Part shown: piece after piece, positions 42,025-50,830 of the stretch | Layout: every line of letters begins with the position of its first letter | Numbering within the stretch: the first letter of the stretch is position 1 | Source of the DNA: CBDBJR01 sp965206445 | GTDB lineage: Bacteria > Pseudomonadota > Gammaproteobacteria > Arenicellales > Poriferihabitantaceae | Length of the DNA stretch: 64,000 bases | Direction: 5' to 3' | Assembly (NCBI GenBank): GCA_965206445.1 | Contig: CBDBJR010000002.1 | Coordinates: 2,790,001-2,854,000 of the forward strand | The notes under the pieces: generated by a model | The model's input: the letters and a program-made list of their open reading frames with translations, nothing else | Databases searched by the model: none | Told to the model about the DNA's origin: nothing | Program-made: the position numbers and the translations under genes

Positions 42025-42993
42025 ATGAATCCGTCTACCGCTACCGCTTTTACCCGGCGGGAGCGCAAGGTCATCAATGATACCCGCGGCTACCGGACAC
42101 CGCTCAAAGCCGGTATACATATCAATAACCTGCTGATAGAGGGCGTGCTCGGCGGCGGCGGTTTCAGTATCGTGTATAGTTGCTATGATACCGACTCCGG
42201 TGAAAATATCGTCCTCAAAGAATATTTCCCGGTGCAATCATGCAGCCGCAATAAGGACAACCAGATTCACCCGATAAGCATCGAGAAAAAACCGGCATTC
42301 GACATCGGAATGCATCAGTTTTTTGACGAAGCGCTGGCGCTTGCAAAAATCAAACACCCCAATATTATTAATGTATTGGATGTATTCCGTCACAACAATA
42401 CGGCGTACATGACCTCCAAAATGCAGGCGGGCCGGGATTTAAGATGGTTTATTAAGCGCTGTGCGGGCGATCTGGACCAGGCGTTTCTGGAAAAAACCAT
42501 TCTGCCGATCATGTCCGGCCTCGAGCTGCTGCATCGAAACAATATCCTGCACCTGGATATCAAGCCGGCCAATATCTTTTTACGGGTCCATAGCGGGCCG
42601 TTGCTGCTGGATTTCGGCGCCGCCAAAGCGCTGTTAAAAGAGTCCCGTTTTGACAGCTTTCAAACCCTGACTCCCGGGTTCGCACCGCCTGAACAGCACC
42701 GTAAAAACGAACTGAGACCGGCATCCGATATCTATTCTCTGGGCGCGACCATCTACGCCTGCATCACCGGGCGGGCGCCGCCGACTTCGCTGCAGCGCGA
42801 GGAAAAGGAGCTCAATCTGCATAGCATTGAAAAACATATCTCGCCGAACGTGATCGAGGCCATGAAATGGGCGCTGGATCTGGATATCGACAAGCGGCCA
42901 CAATCGGTGTCGGAATTCGGTGACAGGCTGCTGGAAGGCGGTATCTGGAAGTCATTCGACGACTACCAGCAATATCTGCGCTCATCGCGCTGA
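42025..42993 (+). CDS. Hanks-type serine/threonine protein kinase
   Basis: A kinase domain filling most of 322 residues (from ATG 42025; GTG at 42001 would add eight). Gly-rich loop GVLGGGGFSIVY, catalytic-Lys strand VLKEYFP, catalytic loop HLDIKPANIFL and DFGAAKAL. The catalytic loop has His-Leu-Asp instead of His-Arg-Asp, as in RD-lacking kinases, so activation-loop phosphorylation may not control it. No sensor or membrane segment follows. Its last 25 residues are duplicated at 47070-47144. Confidence 0.85.
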   Translation: MNPSTATAFTRRERKVINDTRGYRTPLKAGIHINNLLIEGVLGGGGFSIVYSCYDTDSGENIVLKEYFPVQSCSRNKDNQIHPISIEKKPAFDIGMHQFFDEALALAKIKHPNIINVLDVFRHNNTAYMTSKMQAGRDLRWFIKRCAGDLDQAFLEKTILPIMSGLELLHRNNILHLDIKPANIFLRVHSGPLLLDFGAAKALLKESRFDSFQTLTPGFAPPEQHRKNELRPASDIYSLGATIYACITGRAPPTSLQREEKELNLHSIEKHISPNVIEAMKWALDLDIDKRPQSVSEFGDRLLEGGIWKSFDDYQQYLRSSR

Positions 42994-43723
42994 CAACAGC
43001 CGGCCACCGGCTTTCGCCGCGCCGACAGACACCTCGCCTTACTGCTCAAACGCGCTGCTGAGCCGCGCAAACAGGTCGAGTAGCCGGAGATCGAGGCGCT
43101 CATCCACCGGCAGCGGCTGCGATGCCAGTCTGGCGATAACCACGCTAGTGGCCGGGTTGACGTACAGCCATTGGCCGTGAATACCCAGCGCCATAAAGCA
43201 CTGCTCCCGGTCGCCCACCTGGTACCACTGGTTGCGATAACCGCCCTGCGGCAACAGCCGCTTGTACTCCCCCTGTTGCCAGGCCCGCCGGTCGCCGCGG
43301 GTCAACGTATCGTTAATCCAGTTTTCCAGGATCACGCGGCGGCCGTCGTGCGCCACCCCGCGATGCAACACCAGCAGCCCAAACCGTGCCAGGTCGTCCA
43401 CCGTGGCGCAAATCCCGCCCGCAGCGCGCGCCTGCCCGACCCGGTCGACGGTCACGTAGCCGTCCGTTTCGGCGCCCATTGGCCGCCAGATGAGAGACGA
43501 AACGAGGTCTGCGCAGGCCATCCCGGCGGCACGCTCCAGCAACAAACCGAACTGTCGCTGTGCGATTGCTCCAGCAGTGTCTCCAACGTCGCATCGTTGT
43601 CCTGCGGAAAGCGCAAACCGGCTATCACGGTTGATGGCGCGCGCGGCAGCGGGGCGGCTTTTTTGGCGGCAAAAACAGCCGCACTGGGAATCAGCTCGCG
43701 CACATTTTGAAAGGCCCGGCGGC
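42919..43723. repeat. Direct repeat C, left copy (kinase tail + broken hydrolase)
   Basis: Matches 47070-48298 almost base for base, except for a 424-bp deletion in the hydrolase (after about 43547). The two copies lie on either side of the copper operon. Confidence 0.88.
43039..43723 (-). pseudogene. Truncated serine hydrolase (beta-lactamase family)
   Basis: Broken copy of the gene at 47190-48371. The N-terminal part (RRAFQNVRELIPSAAVFAAK to LEQSHSDS) is fused, out of frame, to the C-terminal part (FGLLLERAAGMACADLVSSL to the end) by a 424-bp deletion that removes the SxxK active site. A long open frame over it runs in a third, meaningless reading upstream, so it should not be taken as a 366-residue protein. 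Confidence 0.88.
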
Positions 43724-43835
43724 CAGCGTTTGCAAAGCCGTGACCAGATAAGAGCCAACGACAATCGGATCCACGCATTGATTCGGGCGGGCGGCGTGAC
43801 CGCCTTTGCCGACGATTTCCATATCAAAAAAATCC
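43724..43835 (-). pseudogene. Fragment of M20-family amidohydrolase
   Basis: A leftward stretch reading FDMEIVGKGGHAARPNQCVD then PIVVGSYLVTALQTL, the dimerisation-domain signature of M20D amidohydrolases. Only about 37 codons remain, joined to the broken serine hydrolase at 43723. It has no counterpart at the right copy. Confidence 0.7.
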
Positions 43836-43898
43836 AGGAAAAGATTACTTTCCTGCAACGGGAATGTAGTAAGGTGAACGGAGAAACGGCGTATTTTA

Positions 43899-43982
43899 AT
43901 GCCGAAAAGGAGGCAATGATGAAACTAAAAACTTTTTTTAATGCCGAAAAGGAGGCAATGATGAAACTGAAAACTTTGTTAA
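43899..43982. repeat. 42-bp tandem duplication of RBS and start
   Basis: The segment beginning ATGCCGAAAAGGAGGCAATG is present twice in a row with two or three differences (43899-43940 and 43941-43982). Each copy has a strong AGGAGG site and an ATGATGAAACT start; the unit is in frame, so initiation at 43919 would simply add 14 residues. Confidence 0.85.
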
Positions 43983-44509
43983 CAGGCGCGGTTTTGGCGG
44001 CGAGCGGCATTCTTGCGTATGCGGAGCAGACGCATGCCGCCGGAGCGAACGACGGACACGGACACGGCGACACCCAAATCGGCGAACCGGGAACGGCGGC
44101 GGAGACGGCGCGTTCGGTGGAAGTCGCGTTGCGCGACAACTATTACGAACCGGAATCGATTGCCGTCAAAAAAGGCGAGACCATCCGCTTCACCGTCAAA
44201 AACAAGGGGCTGCTGGTGCATGAATTTAACATCGGCACCGCGGCAATGCACGCCGCCCACAAAAAAGAAATGCTGATGATGATGCAGCACGGCATTTTAC
44301 TGCCGAACCGGATTGACCGCGAAAAAATGGCCGCGGGCGGCGAGGGCGAACATTCCATGCAACACGACGACCCGAACAGCGTTTTGCTGGAGCCGGGCGA
44401 AGAAGGCGAAATCGTCTGGAAATTCTCGGCGGCGGCGACATTGGAGTTCGCCTGCAATATTCCCGGACATTACGAATCGGGAATGGTCGGCGAGATTCAA
44501 TTTCAATAG
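43961..44509 (+). CDS. Periplasmic cupredoxin (CopI-like)
   Basis: A 182-residue exported blue-copper protein. Signal peptide MKLKTLLTGAVLAASGILAY ends near AEQTHA. The mature N-terminus is His-rich (GHGHGDTQ), and Cu ligands are readable as His in LVHEFNIGTAAM and the Cys-His-Met set in EFACNIPGHYESGMVGEI. A long insertion with MLMMMQHGILL and HSMQHDD adds Met/His. It starts the copper operon and probably binds or oxidises periplasmic copper. Confidence 0.87.
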   Translation: MKLKTLLTGAVLAASGILAYAEQTHAAGANDGHGHGDTQIGEPGTAAETARSVEVALRDNYYEPESIAVKKGETIRFTVKNKGLLVHEFNIGTAAMHAAHKKEMLMMMQHGILLPNRIDREKMAAGGEGEHSMQHDDPNSVLLEPGEEGEIVWKFSAAATLEFACNIPGHYESGMVGEIQFQ

Positions 44510-44518
44510 GAGACAAAA

Positions 44519-46288
44519 ATGAAAATCCTGAAAACCCAACTGTTGACACTCGCGCTGACCTTGACGGCGCCCGCGTTCGCCGACGAATACCATCTGCAAA
44601 ATCCGGATGATATGACATCCAGAATGGTGCATAAAGTTCCCGGCGAAGACATGTACCGCTTAACAATTGACCCGGTGGTCATTGACACCGGCGGATTTCA
44701 ACGCGCGGGAGTCGGCTTTAACGGCGCGTCTCCGGGGCCGGTGCTGGTTTTTGACGAAGGCGAAGAAGTGGAAATCCATGTTAAGAATAATTTGGATGTG
44801 GACAGTTCCATTCACTGGCACGGCATTATTTTGCCGACTCAAATGGACGGCGTGCCGGGGCTGAGTTTTGACGGCATCGCGCCGGGCGAAACTTTCGTCT
44901 ACCGTTTTCCGCTGACCCAGTCCGGCACATACTGGTTTCACAGTCATTCCGGATTTCAGGAACCGGACGGCGCCTACGGCGCGATTGTGATTAAATCCAC
45001 AGAGCGCGAACCCTTTCGCTACGACCGCGAATATGTCGTGCAGCTTGCGGACGCGCACCCGCATCGCGGCGCAAAAATCATGCGCAATTTAAAGACGCTG
45101 GACGATTATTACAATCGTCAACAGCCGACTTTGGGCGACTTTTTCGGCGAGATTAAAGACAAAGGATTCGGCGCGGCGGTCGCCAACCGCGTGGCGTGGG
45201 GCAACATGCGCATGCTTTCTTCCGACATAGAAGATTTGCAGGGATTTACGCCGCTGATCAACGGCAAGAGCGCGGCGCAGAACTGGACCGGCGAATTTGA
45301 ACCGGGCGAACGAATCCGTCTGCGTTTTATTAACTCTTCGGCGATGGCGTTTTTTGATATTCGGATTCCCGGAATGGAAATGCTGGTTGTCAACGCGGAC
45401 GGCAATAATGTGCAGCCGGTTTCGGTGGACGAGTTTCGCATTGCGGTCGCCGAAACTTACGATGTCATCGTCCGTCCCAAAGAGCGGCGGGCGTATTCCA
45501 TCATCGCCGAATCCATGGGACGCACGGCGCTCGGACGGGCGACTCTTAAACCCCTGGGAAGCGACATCGGCGCGGAAGAAATTCCGCAACTGCGCCGTCC
45601 GCCCAAATTAACTTTCGCCGATATGGCGCTGGCGCACGGCAGCGGACACGATATGATGAATCACGACATGGGCGGGATGATGATGAATCACGACATGGGC
45701 GAAATGAATCATGATTCCGATAAAGCGATGTCTCATGACGAACATAGCGGACATGATGCGGCAATGATGAATCACGAAAGTGCACCAAATCCGTTTTATG
45801 CCAAAGGCAGCGGATTGGTGCCGAGTGCGGCGAACGGCGGCAGGTTTTTGTCATATGGAGATCTGCGCGCGCAAAAACCGCTGTATCCGGAACGCCCGCC
45901 GACTCGCGAGATTGAATTGCGCCTGACCGGAAATATGGAACGGTATTCGTGGTCCATCAACAACAAAAAGTACGCCGATTCCGAACCGCTGCGCCTGCAA
46001 TATGGCGAACGCATACGGTTTAAATTCGTCAACGAAACGATGATGACGCATCCGATGCACCTGCACGGCATGTGGTCTATTCTGGATGTCGGCGCGGGGG
46101 AATGGAATCCGGTGAAACATGTCGTCAGCATCGCGCCGTCCACCGAAGTGTATTTTGAAACCGAAGTAGACGCGCCCGGCAGATGGGCGTTTCACTGCCA
46201 TCTCGCCTATCACGCCGCCGCCGGAATGTTCCGCGAAGTGACCGTGGTCGGCGCGCCGGACGATGCAGAAATTTCGGAGGCGAATTAA
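44519..46288 (+). CDS. copA: Multicopper oxidase, copper resistance (CopA)
   Basis: A 589-residue periplasmic multicopper oxidase with a cleavable signal. All four copper-site blocks are present: IHWHGII, WFHSHSGFQ, THPMHLHGMW and HCHLAYHAAAGM. A Met/His-rich stretch (MNHDMGGMMMNHDMGEMNHD, about 376-415) is typical of copper-resistance oxidases and may load Cu(I). It follows the cupredoxin by 9 bp and overlaps copB. Confidence 0.93.
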   Translation: MKILKTQLLTLALTLTAPAFADEYHLQNPDDMTSRMVHKVPGEDMYRLTIDPVVIDTGGFQRAGVGFNGASPGPVLVFDEGEEVEIHVKNNLDVDSSIHWHGIILPTQMDGVPGLSFDGIAPGETFVYRFPLTQSGTYWFHSHSGFQEPDGAYGAIVIKSTEREPFRYDREYVVQLADAHPHRGAKIMRNLKTLDDYYNRQQPTLGDFFGEIKDKGFGAAVANRVAWGNMRMLSSDIEDLQGFTPLINGKSAAQNWTGEFEPGERIRLRFINSSAMAFFDIRIPGMEMLVVNADGNNVQPVSVDEFRIAVAETYDVIVRPKERRAYSIIAESMGRTALGRATLKPLGSDIGAEEIPQLRRPPKLTFADMALAHGSGHDMMNHDMGGMMMNHDMGEMNHDSDKAMSHDEHSGHDAAMMNHESAPNPFYAKGSGLVPSAANGGRFLSYGDLRAQKPLYPERPPTREIELRLTGNMERYSWSINNKKYADSEPLRLQYGERIRFKFVNETMMTHPMHLHGMWSILDVGAGEWNPVKHVVSIAPSTEVYFETEVDAPGRWAFHCHLAYHAAAGMFREVTVVGAPDDAEISEAN

Positions 46289-46995
46289 TGCTGCATCGCA
46301 AACAAACTCTGTGCGCGCTGGCACTCGCCGTCATCGCGCTCGCCGTCGCGCCCGCCGCCGCGCAGGATAAAGAATTGCTCGTCTACGGCGCGCAGTTGGA
46401 AGAATGGGAATACCGCCGCGGCGAAGGAAAAGAAAAACTACTTTCCTGGGACGGCGATGCATTCATCGGCAACGACGACATAAAATTTCGCTGGATTACC
46501 GAAGGCGAATACGACTTGCGCGAAAATGTTTTCGCCGAAACCGAAAATCGTTTTGTCGCCCAAGTGCCGGTCTCCATGTTTTTTGACATAAAAGCCGGCG
46601 CGCGGCTGGACACATATGGCGGCGGACGCGAACGCTGGCACGCCGTGCTGGGCGCGACCGGACTGGCGCCGCAGTGGTTTGAGGTTGACGCCGATGTATT
46701 TGTCGGCGAAAGCGGCCGCGCATCGGTGCGCCTGGACGCCGAATACGAATTGCTGCTGACCAATCATTTGTTCGCAATTTTTTCCGCCGAATCAACCTAT
46801 TCGTTCGCCGCCGACCGCAAAGCCGGCATCGGCACAGGCGTCACCGATCTGGAAGCGGGCATACGATTTAGTTATGACATTATTGACCGCAGCGTCGCGC
46901 CGTATATCGGCGCGGTATACGAAAAGAAATATGACGGCACCGGCGCAAAAGATGAAGAATGGTTCTTCGTCGCCGGCATCCGCCTGATGCTGTAA
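46288..46995 (+). CDS. copB: CopB-like outer-membrane copper-resistance protein
   Basis: A 235-residue CopB: signal peptide MLHRKQTLCALALAVIALAV, then YGAQLEEWEYRRGEGKEKL and an alternating beta-barrel pattern to a terminal aromatic-poor RLML. The Met-rich N-terminal insert of many CopB proteins is missing. The start shares bases with the copA stop (TAATG). Confidence 0.88.
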   Translation: MLHRKQTLCALALAVIALAVAPAAAQDKELLVYGAQLEEWEYRRGEGKEKLLSWDGDAFIGNDDIKFRWITEGEYDLRENVFAETENRFVAQVPVSMFFDIKAGARLDTYGGGRERWHAVLGATGLAPQWFEVDADVFVGESGRASVRLDAEYELLLTNHLFAIFSAESTYSFAADRKAGIGTGVTDLEAGIRFSYDIIDRSVAPYIGAVYEKKYDGTGAKDEEWFFVAGIRLML

Positions 46996-47069
46996 AACCG
47001 CGCCCGTTTTTTATTGCTGTCGCGGAGCAAAGTACGCACTCTTTATTGCGAATTTACGCGCCGTCAATA

Positions 47070-47144
47070 GGTGACAGGCTGCTGGAAGGCGGTGTCTGGA
47101 AGTCATTCGACGACTACCTGCAATATCTGCGCTCATCGCGCTGA
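47070..47144 (+). pseudogene. Kinase C-terminal fragment
   Basis: Encodes DRLLEGGVWKSFDDYLQYLR, the last residues of the kinase at 42025-42993 with two changes, without the rest of the gene. It marks the left edge of the right-hand copy of repeat C. Confidence 0.85.
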
Positions 47145-48298
47145 CAACAGCCGGCCACGGGCTTTCGCCGCGCCGGCAGACACTTCGCCTTACTGCTCAA
47201 ATGCGCTGCTGAGCCGCGCAAACAGGTTGAGCAGCCGGAGATCGAGGCGCTCATCCACCGGCAGCGGCTGCGATGCCAGTCTGGCGATAACCACGCTAGT
47301 GGCCGGGTTGACGTACAGCCATTGGCCGTGAATACCCCGCGCCATAAAACACTGCTCCCGGTCGCCCACCTGGTACCACTGGTTGCGATAACCGCCCTGC
47401 GGCAACAGCCGCTGGTACTCCCCCTGTTGCCAGGCCCGCCGATCGCCGCGGGTCAACGTATCGCTAATCCAGTTTTCCGGGATCACGCGCTGTCCGTCGT
47501 GCGCCACCCCGCGATTCAACACCAGCAGCCCAAACCGTGCCAGGTCGTCCACCGTGGCGCAAATCCCGCCCGCAGCGCGCGCCTGCCCGACCCGGTCGAC
47601 GGTCACATAGCCGTCTGTTTCGGCGCCCATTGGCCGCCAGATGAGAGACGAAACGAGGTCTGCGTAGGCCATCCCGGCGGCACGCTCCAGCAACAAACCG
47701 AGCAGGTCGGCGTTCGGCGAGCGGTAGTTAAACGTATCGCCATGTGAGAAATTCGCCTTGCGCAAACCGGTCAGGAAGTGCTCCAGTGCCACGCCCGGGC
47801 GCGTTTGATCGACCGGATTCCAACCGGTCGCATCGCGGTAGCGCCGGTAATCGCCGTCCTCGTTCAGATACGACTCTTCGAATGCCAGCGCCACCGACAT
47901 ATCGAGAACCTGCTGCACGGTGCAGTCTTCATAGGCGCTGCCCTTCGTCCCCGGCAGGTAGTGCAGGACGGTTTTGTTCACCTCGATGACCTCTTGATCG
48001 ACCAGGATCCCGGCCAGCATTCCGGTAATCGATTTGCTGATCGAGAACAGGATATGCGGCCGTTCAATATCGCAGTGCGCGGCATTCCACTGCCACACTT
48101 TCCGGCCCTGGTGCAGCAGCACCAGACTGTCGCTGTGCGATTGCTCCAGCAGTGTCTCCAACGTCGCATCGTGGTCATGCGGAAAGCGCAAACCGGCTAT
48201 CACGGTTGATGGTGCGCGCGGCAGCGGGGCGGCTTTTTTGGCGGCAAAAACAGCCGCACTGGGAATCAGCTCGCGCACATTTTGAAAGGCCCGGCGGC
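47070..48298. repeat. Direct repeat C, right copy (kinase tail + intact hydrolase)
   Basis: Counterpart of 42919-43723. It carries the full hydrolase including the 424 bp missing on the left, so it preserves the ancestral hydrolase while the left side preserves the intact kinase. Confidence 0.88.
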
Positions 48299-48371
48299 TG
48301 TAGGGGGCCTGCCGCCAGTTATCGAGACGCATCTCTTCCGGTGGGCGCGGCGGCCCGGGTGCAGTTGTCAT
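47190..48371 (-). CDS. Serine hydrolase, beta-lactamase/PBP family (1)
   Basis: A 393-residue class C beta-lactamase-like hydrolase from MTTAPGPPRPPEEMRLDNW. The SxxK motif is in FSISKSITGML, the YxN-like motif in FNYRSPNADLLGLL. The closing KTG equivalent appears as HGQWLYVNP. No signal peptide is seen, so a cytoplasmic esterase or amidase is more likely than drug resistance. A paralogue lies directly upstream. Confidence 0.86.
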   Translation of the reverse strand: MTTAPGPPRPPEEMRLDNWRQAPYSRRAFQNVRELIPSAAVFAAKKAAPLPRAPSTVIAGLRFPHDHDATLETLLEQSHSDSLVLLHQGRKVWQWNAAHCDIERPHILFSISKSITGMLAGILVDQEVIEVNKTVLHYLPGTKGSAYEDCTVQQVLDMSVALAFEESYLNEDGDYRRYRDATGWNPVDQTRPGVALEHFLTGLRKANFSHGDTFNYRSPNADLLGLLLERAAGMAYADLVSSLIWRPMGAETDGYVTVDRVGQARAAGGICATVDDLARFGLLVLNRGVAHDGQRVIPENWISDTLTRGDRRAWQQGEYQRLLPQGGYRNQWYQVGDREQCFMARGIHGQWLYVNPATSVVIARLASQPLPVDERLDLRLLNLFARLSSAFEQ

Positions 48372-48464
48372 ATCGATTCCTGTCTGGTCGAAACAGGGTG
48401 CATCTGAAGTCGAGCGAACAGCGGATTCGCGCTCCGGCACCGCTTTGCTGGCGGCCGGACGGGG

Positions 48465-49664
48465 TTAATCCGGGCCGGCGCCGCTATCGAGGTAGTGTCC
48501 AATCGCATGCATCGCGTCCAGCGCGGTGCGTAATCTGGTTGGCGAGGTGAATTCCGGCCAGGTCGAGAGTTTGACCACGACCATCCGATGCTCCGGGGCG
48601 ACATAGATGAGCTGGCCAAACACGCCGCGCGCCATAAAAACCTTGCGGTTGACGTCTTCTATCCAGAACTGATTCCGATAGGCGCCGTTTGGCGTGACCC
48701 GGGTATACGGCTCGGCAAACAGCGCCGGGTCGGCGTTGTGAATATCGTCAACCCAGGCTGCCGGCACTATCTGCCGGCCGTTTGCCCGGCCACCCTGTAG
48801 CAGCATCTGGCCGAAACGGGCGTAGTCGCGCAAGGTGGCATTGAAGCCGCCGGAGGCCAGCGCATAGCCGGCAGCGTCCACGGTAAAACACGCGCTTTCC
48901 GCGCAGCCCAGCGGCTGCCACAGCTCTGTGCTGACCAGCTCCGGCAAGCGCGTATGGGCAACCCGCTCGAGGCAATGCGCCAATACATCGGTTTCAATCG
49001 AGCGATATTGAAAGACGCTGCCATGCGGTCGGTCGGTTTGATTCAGCGTCAGAATCTGCTCCCACACGCAGGCCGGTGCATCGATGCCGACGCGCGCCGG
49101 CTTCCAGCCGCTGGCAATATCGGTCACCGCTATATCGGAGTCCGGCGCCGTATAATCCTCGCCGTACCGCACTCCGGTGGTCATATCCAGCACCTGCTGC
49201 AAGCACGCCCCTCGCCACCCGGTACGCGCCAGCTCGGGCAAATAATCGGTGACGGGCGCATCGGCCTGCAATAGCCCGCGGTCGATCAGGATACCGGCGA
49301 CCGAGCCGACAATCGATTTGGCCATCGATTGCGACAGGTGCAGGCTGCGCCCGGTCATACCGTTGAGGTACTGCTCAAACACGATACGCCCCTGATGCAG
49401 CACAATCACGCCGTCGGTATAACTGTCCGCCACCCAGCTTGCGACCGTCGCCGCTACGCCGCCGGACACAAATTCGACCGTACCGAGCGCGCCGGGCGCG
49501 TGCGCCAGAGCCCACGCCGGGCCGTCACCGCGCCACACTTCCGCCGTCGGCAATAGCTGGCGCACGTGCTGAAAGGTCCAGCGGTTCCAGGGCGCCCGGT
49601 CCCAATCGTGGCGCGGTATTCTGCTGCTCGGCGGCACCGGGAACCCTTGCATAATCTGCGTCAT
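48465..49664 (-). CDS. Serine hydrolase, beta-lactamase/PBP family (2)
   Basis: A 399-residue paralogue of the hydrolase at 47190, from MTQIMQGFPVPP (ATG at 49688 also possible). SxxK motif LSQSMAKSIVGS, YRSIETDVLAHCLE, and HxG-like FGQLIYVAPEHR. Sequence is clearly related but well diverged from its neighbour. Both lie between the copper insertion and the pot operon. Confidence 0.86.
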   Translation of the reverse strand: MTQIMQGFPVPPSSRIPRHDWDRAPWNRWTFQHVRQLLPTAEVWRGDGPAWALAHAPGALGTVEFVSGGVAATVASWVADSYTDGVIVLHQGRIVFEQYLNGMTGRSLHLSQSMAKSIVGSVAGILIDRGLLQADAPVTDYLPELARTGWRGACLQQVLDMTTGVRYGEDYTAPDSDIAVTDIASGWKPARVGIDAPACVWEQILTLNQTDRPHGSVFQYRSIETDVLAHCLERVAHTRLPELVSTELWQPLGCAESACFTVDAAGYALASGGFNATLRDYARFGQMLLQGGRANGRQIVPAAWVDDIHNADPALFAEPYTRVTPNGAYRNQFWIEDVNRKVFMARGVFGQLIYVAPEHRMVVVKLSTWPEFTSPTRLRTALDAMHAIGHYLDSGAGPD

Positions 49665-49741
49665 CGATGCCTGCCCCGCCTCAATCAATCAAACCACGCA
49701 ACGGCATTCCGACCGCACAGCGACCGGGCCGGCGCGCAAAA

Positions 49742-50791
49742 TTACTTCTGTAATTCAGTCCAGATCGCGGTATACAGCGTGGTTGCCTCAGCCGAACAGG
49801 CCGGCAGAAATGTGCCGGCGCCGGCCAGCTCGGTCGGAATGACAATCTCCGGTGCGTCGCGCATGTCATCGGGCATAAACGCATCCGACCCCATAATGCC
49901 GTTGGCGTAGCGGGCAAACGCAGACACCAACGCGGCATTTTCCGGCAGCATGACAAAATTCTGGAACAGTTTGGCATTCTCCACATTCTTTGCATCCTTC
50001 AGCACGCCGACACTATCCATCCACAACGCAAAGCCTTCCTGCGGGTAGCCGAAGCGCACGTCCGAATTCTTTTCCCGCGAGCGAAATGCCGCCCCGTTCC
50101 AATACAATGACGCGGCCATGTCACGGCCGGCAAATTTTTCGATCACGCCGTAGTCCATCGACAGCCATTTGGGCTTGGCGGCCAGCAGTTGGTCGCGCAC
50201 TTTCTTCAACAAGACCTTGTCGGTCGAACACGGCTCGCCGCCCATATACATAATCGCGGAGCTGATGACATCGTTCATCTCCGGCGCCACGTTGATCTTG
50301 CCGACCAGCTCCGGCGGCGGGTCGAGATAGATCGACGCGGTGTTGATATCCCCGGAATAGACCGAGGTATCGACAATCATGCCGACGCTGCCCCATTGCC
50401 AGGGCACCGTGTAGCGCCGGTTGGGGTCCCAATCCGGGTTCTTGAATTCATCCAGCACGTGGTGAAAGTTTTCCATCTGATCGGGGCGGGTTTCCAGCAG
50501 CAGCCCTTCCTCGATCCAGATGGGCACGTAGTTCGCCGACGGCACCACCAGATCGTACCCGTGCCCGCCCGCCTTGACCTTGGCCAGTGCCGAATCGTTG
50601 GAGTCGTAATCCGTGATCGTGACCTTGACGTCGTAGGCCTGTTCAAATTTGCTGATCAATTCCGGGCTGGTGTAGTTGCCCCAATTGAACAGATTGAGCT
50701 CGCCGGCGGCAAACGCACTGCCGGTGACGACGGCCAGCGCCAGAGCGGCGACGGCCTGTTTTGGTATTGCGTGTTTTATTATTGAGTGCAT
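49742..50791 (-). CDS. potD: Spermidine/putrescine-binding periplasmic protein
   Basis: PotD/PotF-type binding protein, 349 residues. After the signal peptide (AVAALALAVVTGSAFA) comes GELNLFNWGNYTSPELISKF, the hallmark of the family. It is the last gene of the leftward pot set, downstream of both permeases. Confidence 0.9.
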   Translation of the reverse strand: MHSIIKHAIPKQAVAALALAVVTGSAFAAGELNLFNWGNYTSPELISKFEQAYDVKVTITDYDSNDSALAKVKAGGHGYDLVVPSANYVPIWIEEGLLLETRPDQMENFHHVLDEFKNPDWDPNRRYTVPWQWGSVGMIVDTSVYSGDINTASIYLDPPPELVGKINVAPEMNDVISSAIMYMGGEPCSTDKVLLKKVRDQLLAAKPKWLSMDYGVIEKFAGRDMAASLYWNGAAFRSREKNSDVRFGYPQEGFALWMDSVGVLKDAKNVENAKLFQNFVMLPENAALVSAFARYANGIMGSDAFMPDDMRDAPEIVIPTELAGAGTFLPACSAEATTLYTAIWTELQK

Positions 50792-50830
50792 GTGAGGGCC
50801 TCCAGATAGGCGGTTAGGGTTGTAGTCGCA

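Noticed and set aside
43490..43960. A longer cupredoxin starting near 43490
   Set aside because: The extra part overlaps the hydrolase fragment and the true start has a strong ribosome site and a signal peptide.
43039..44139. A 366-codon frame as a complete serine hydrolase
   Set aside because: Only the C-terminal third matches the hydrolase; the rest is a shifted frame and antisense of the cupredoxin region.
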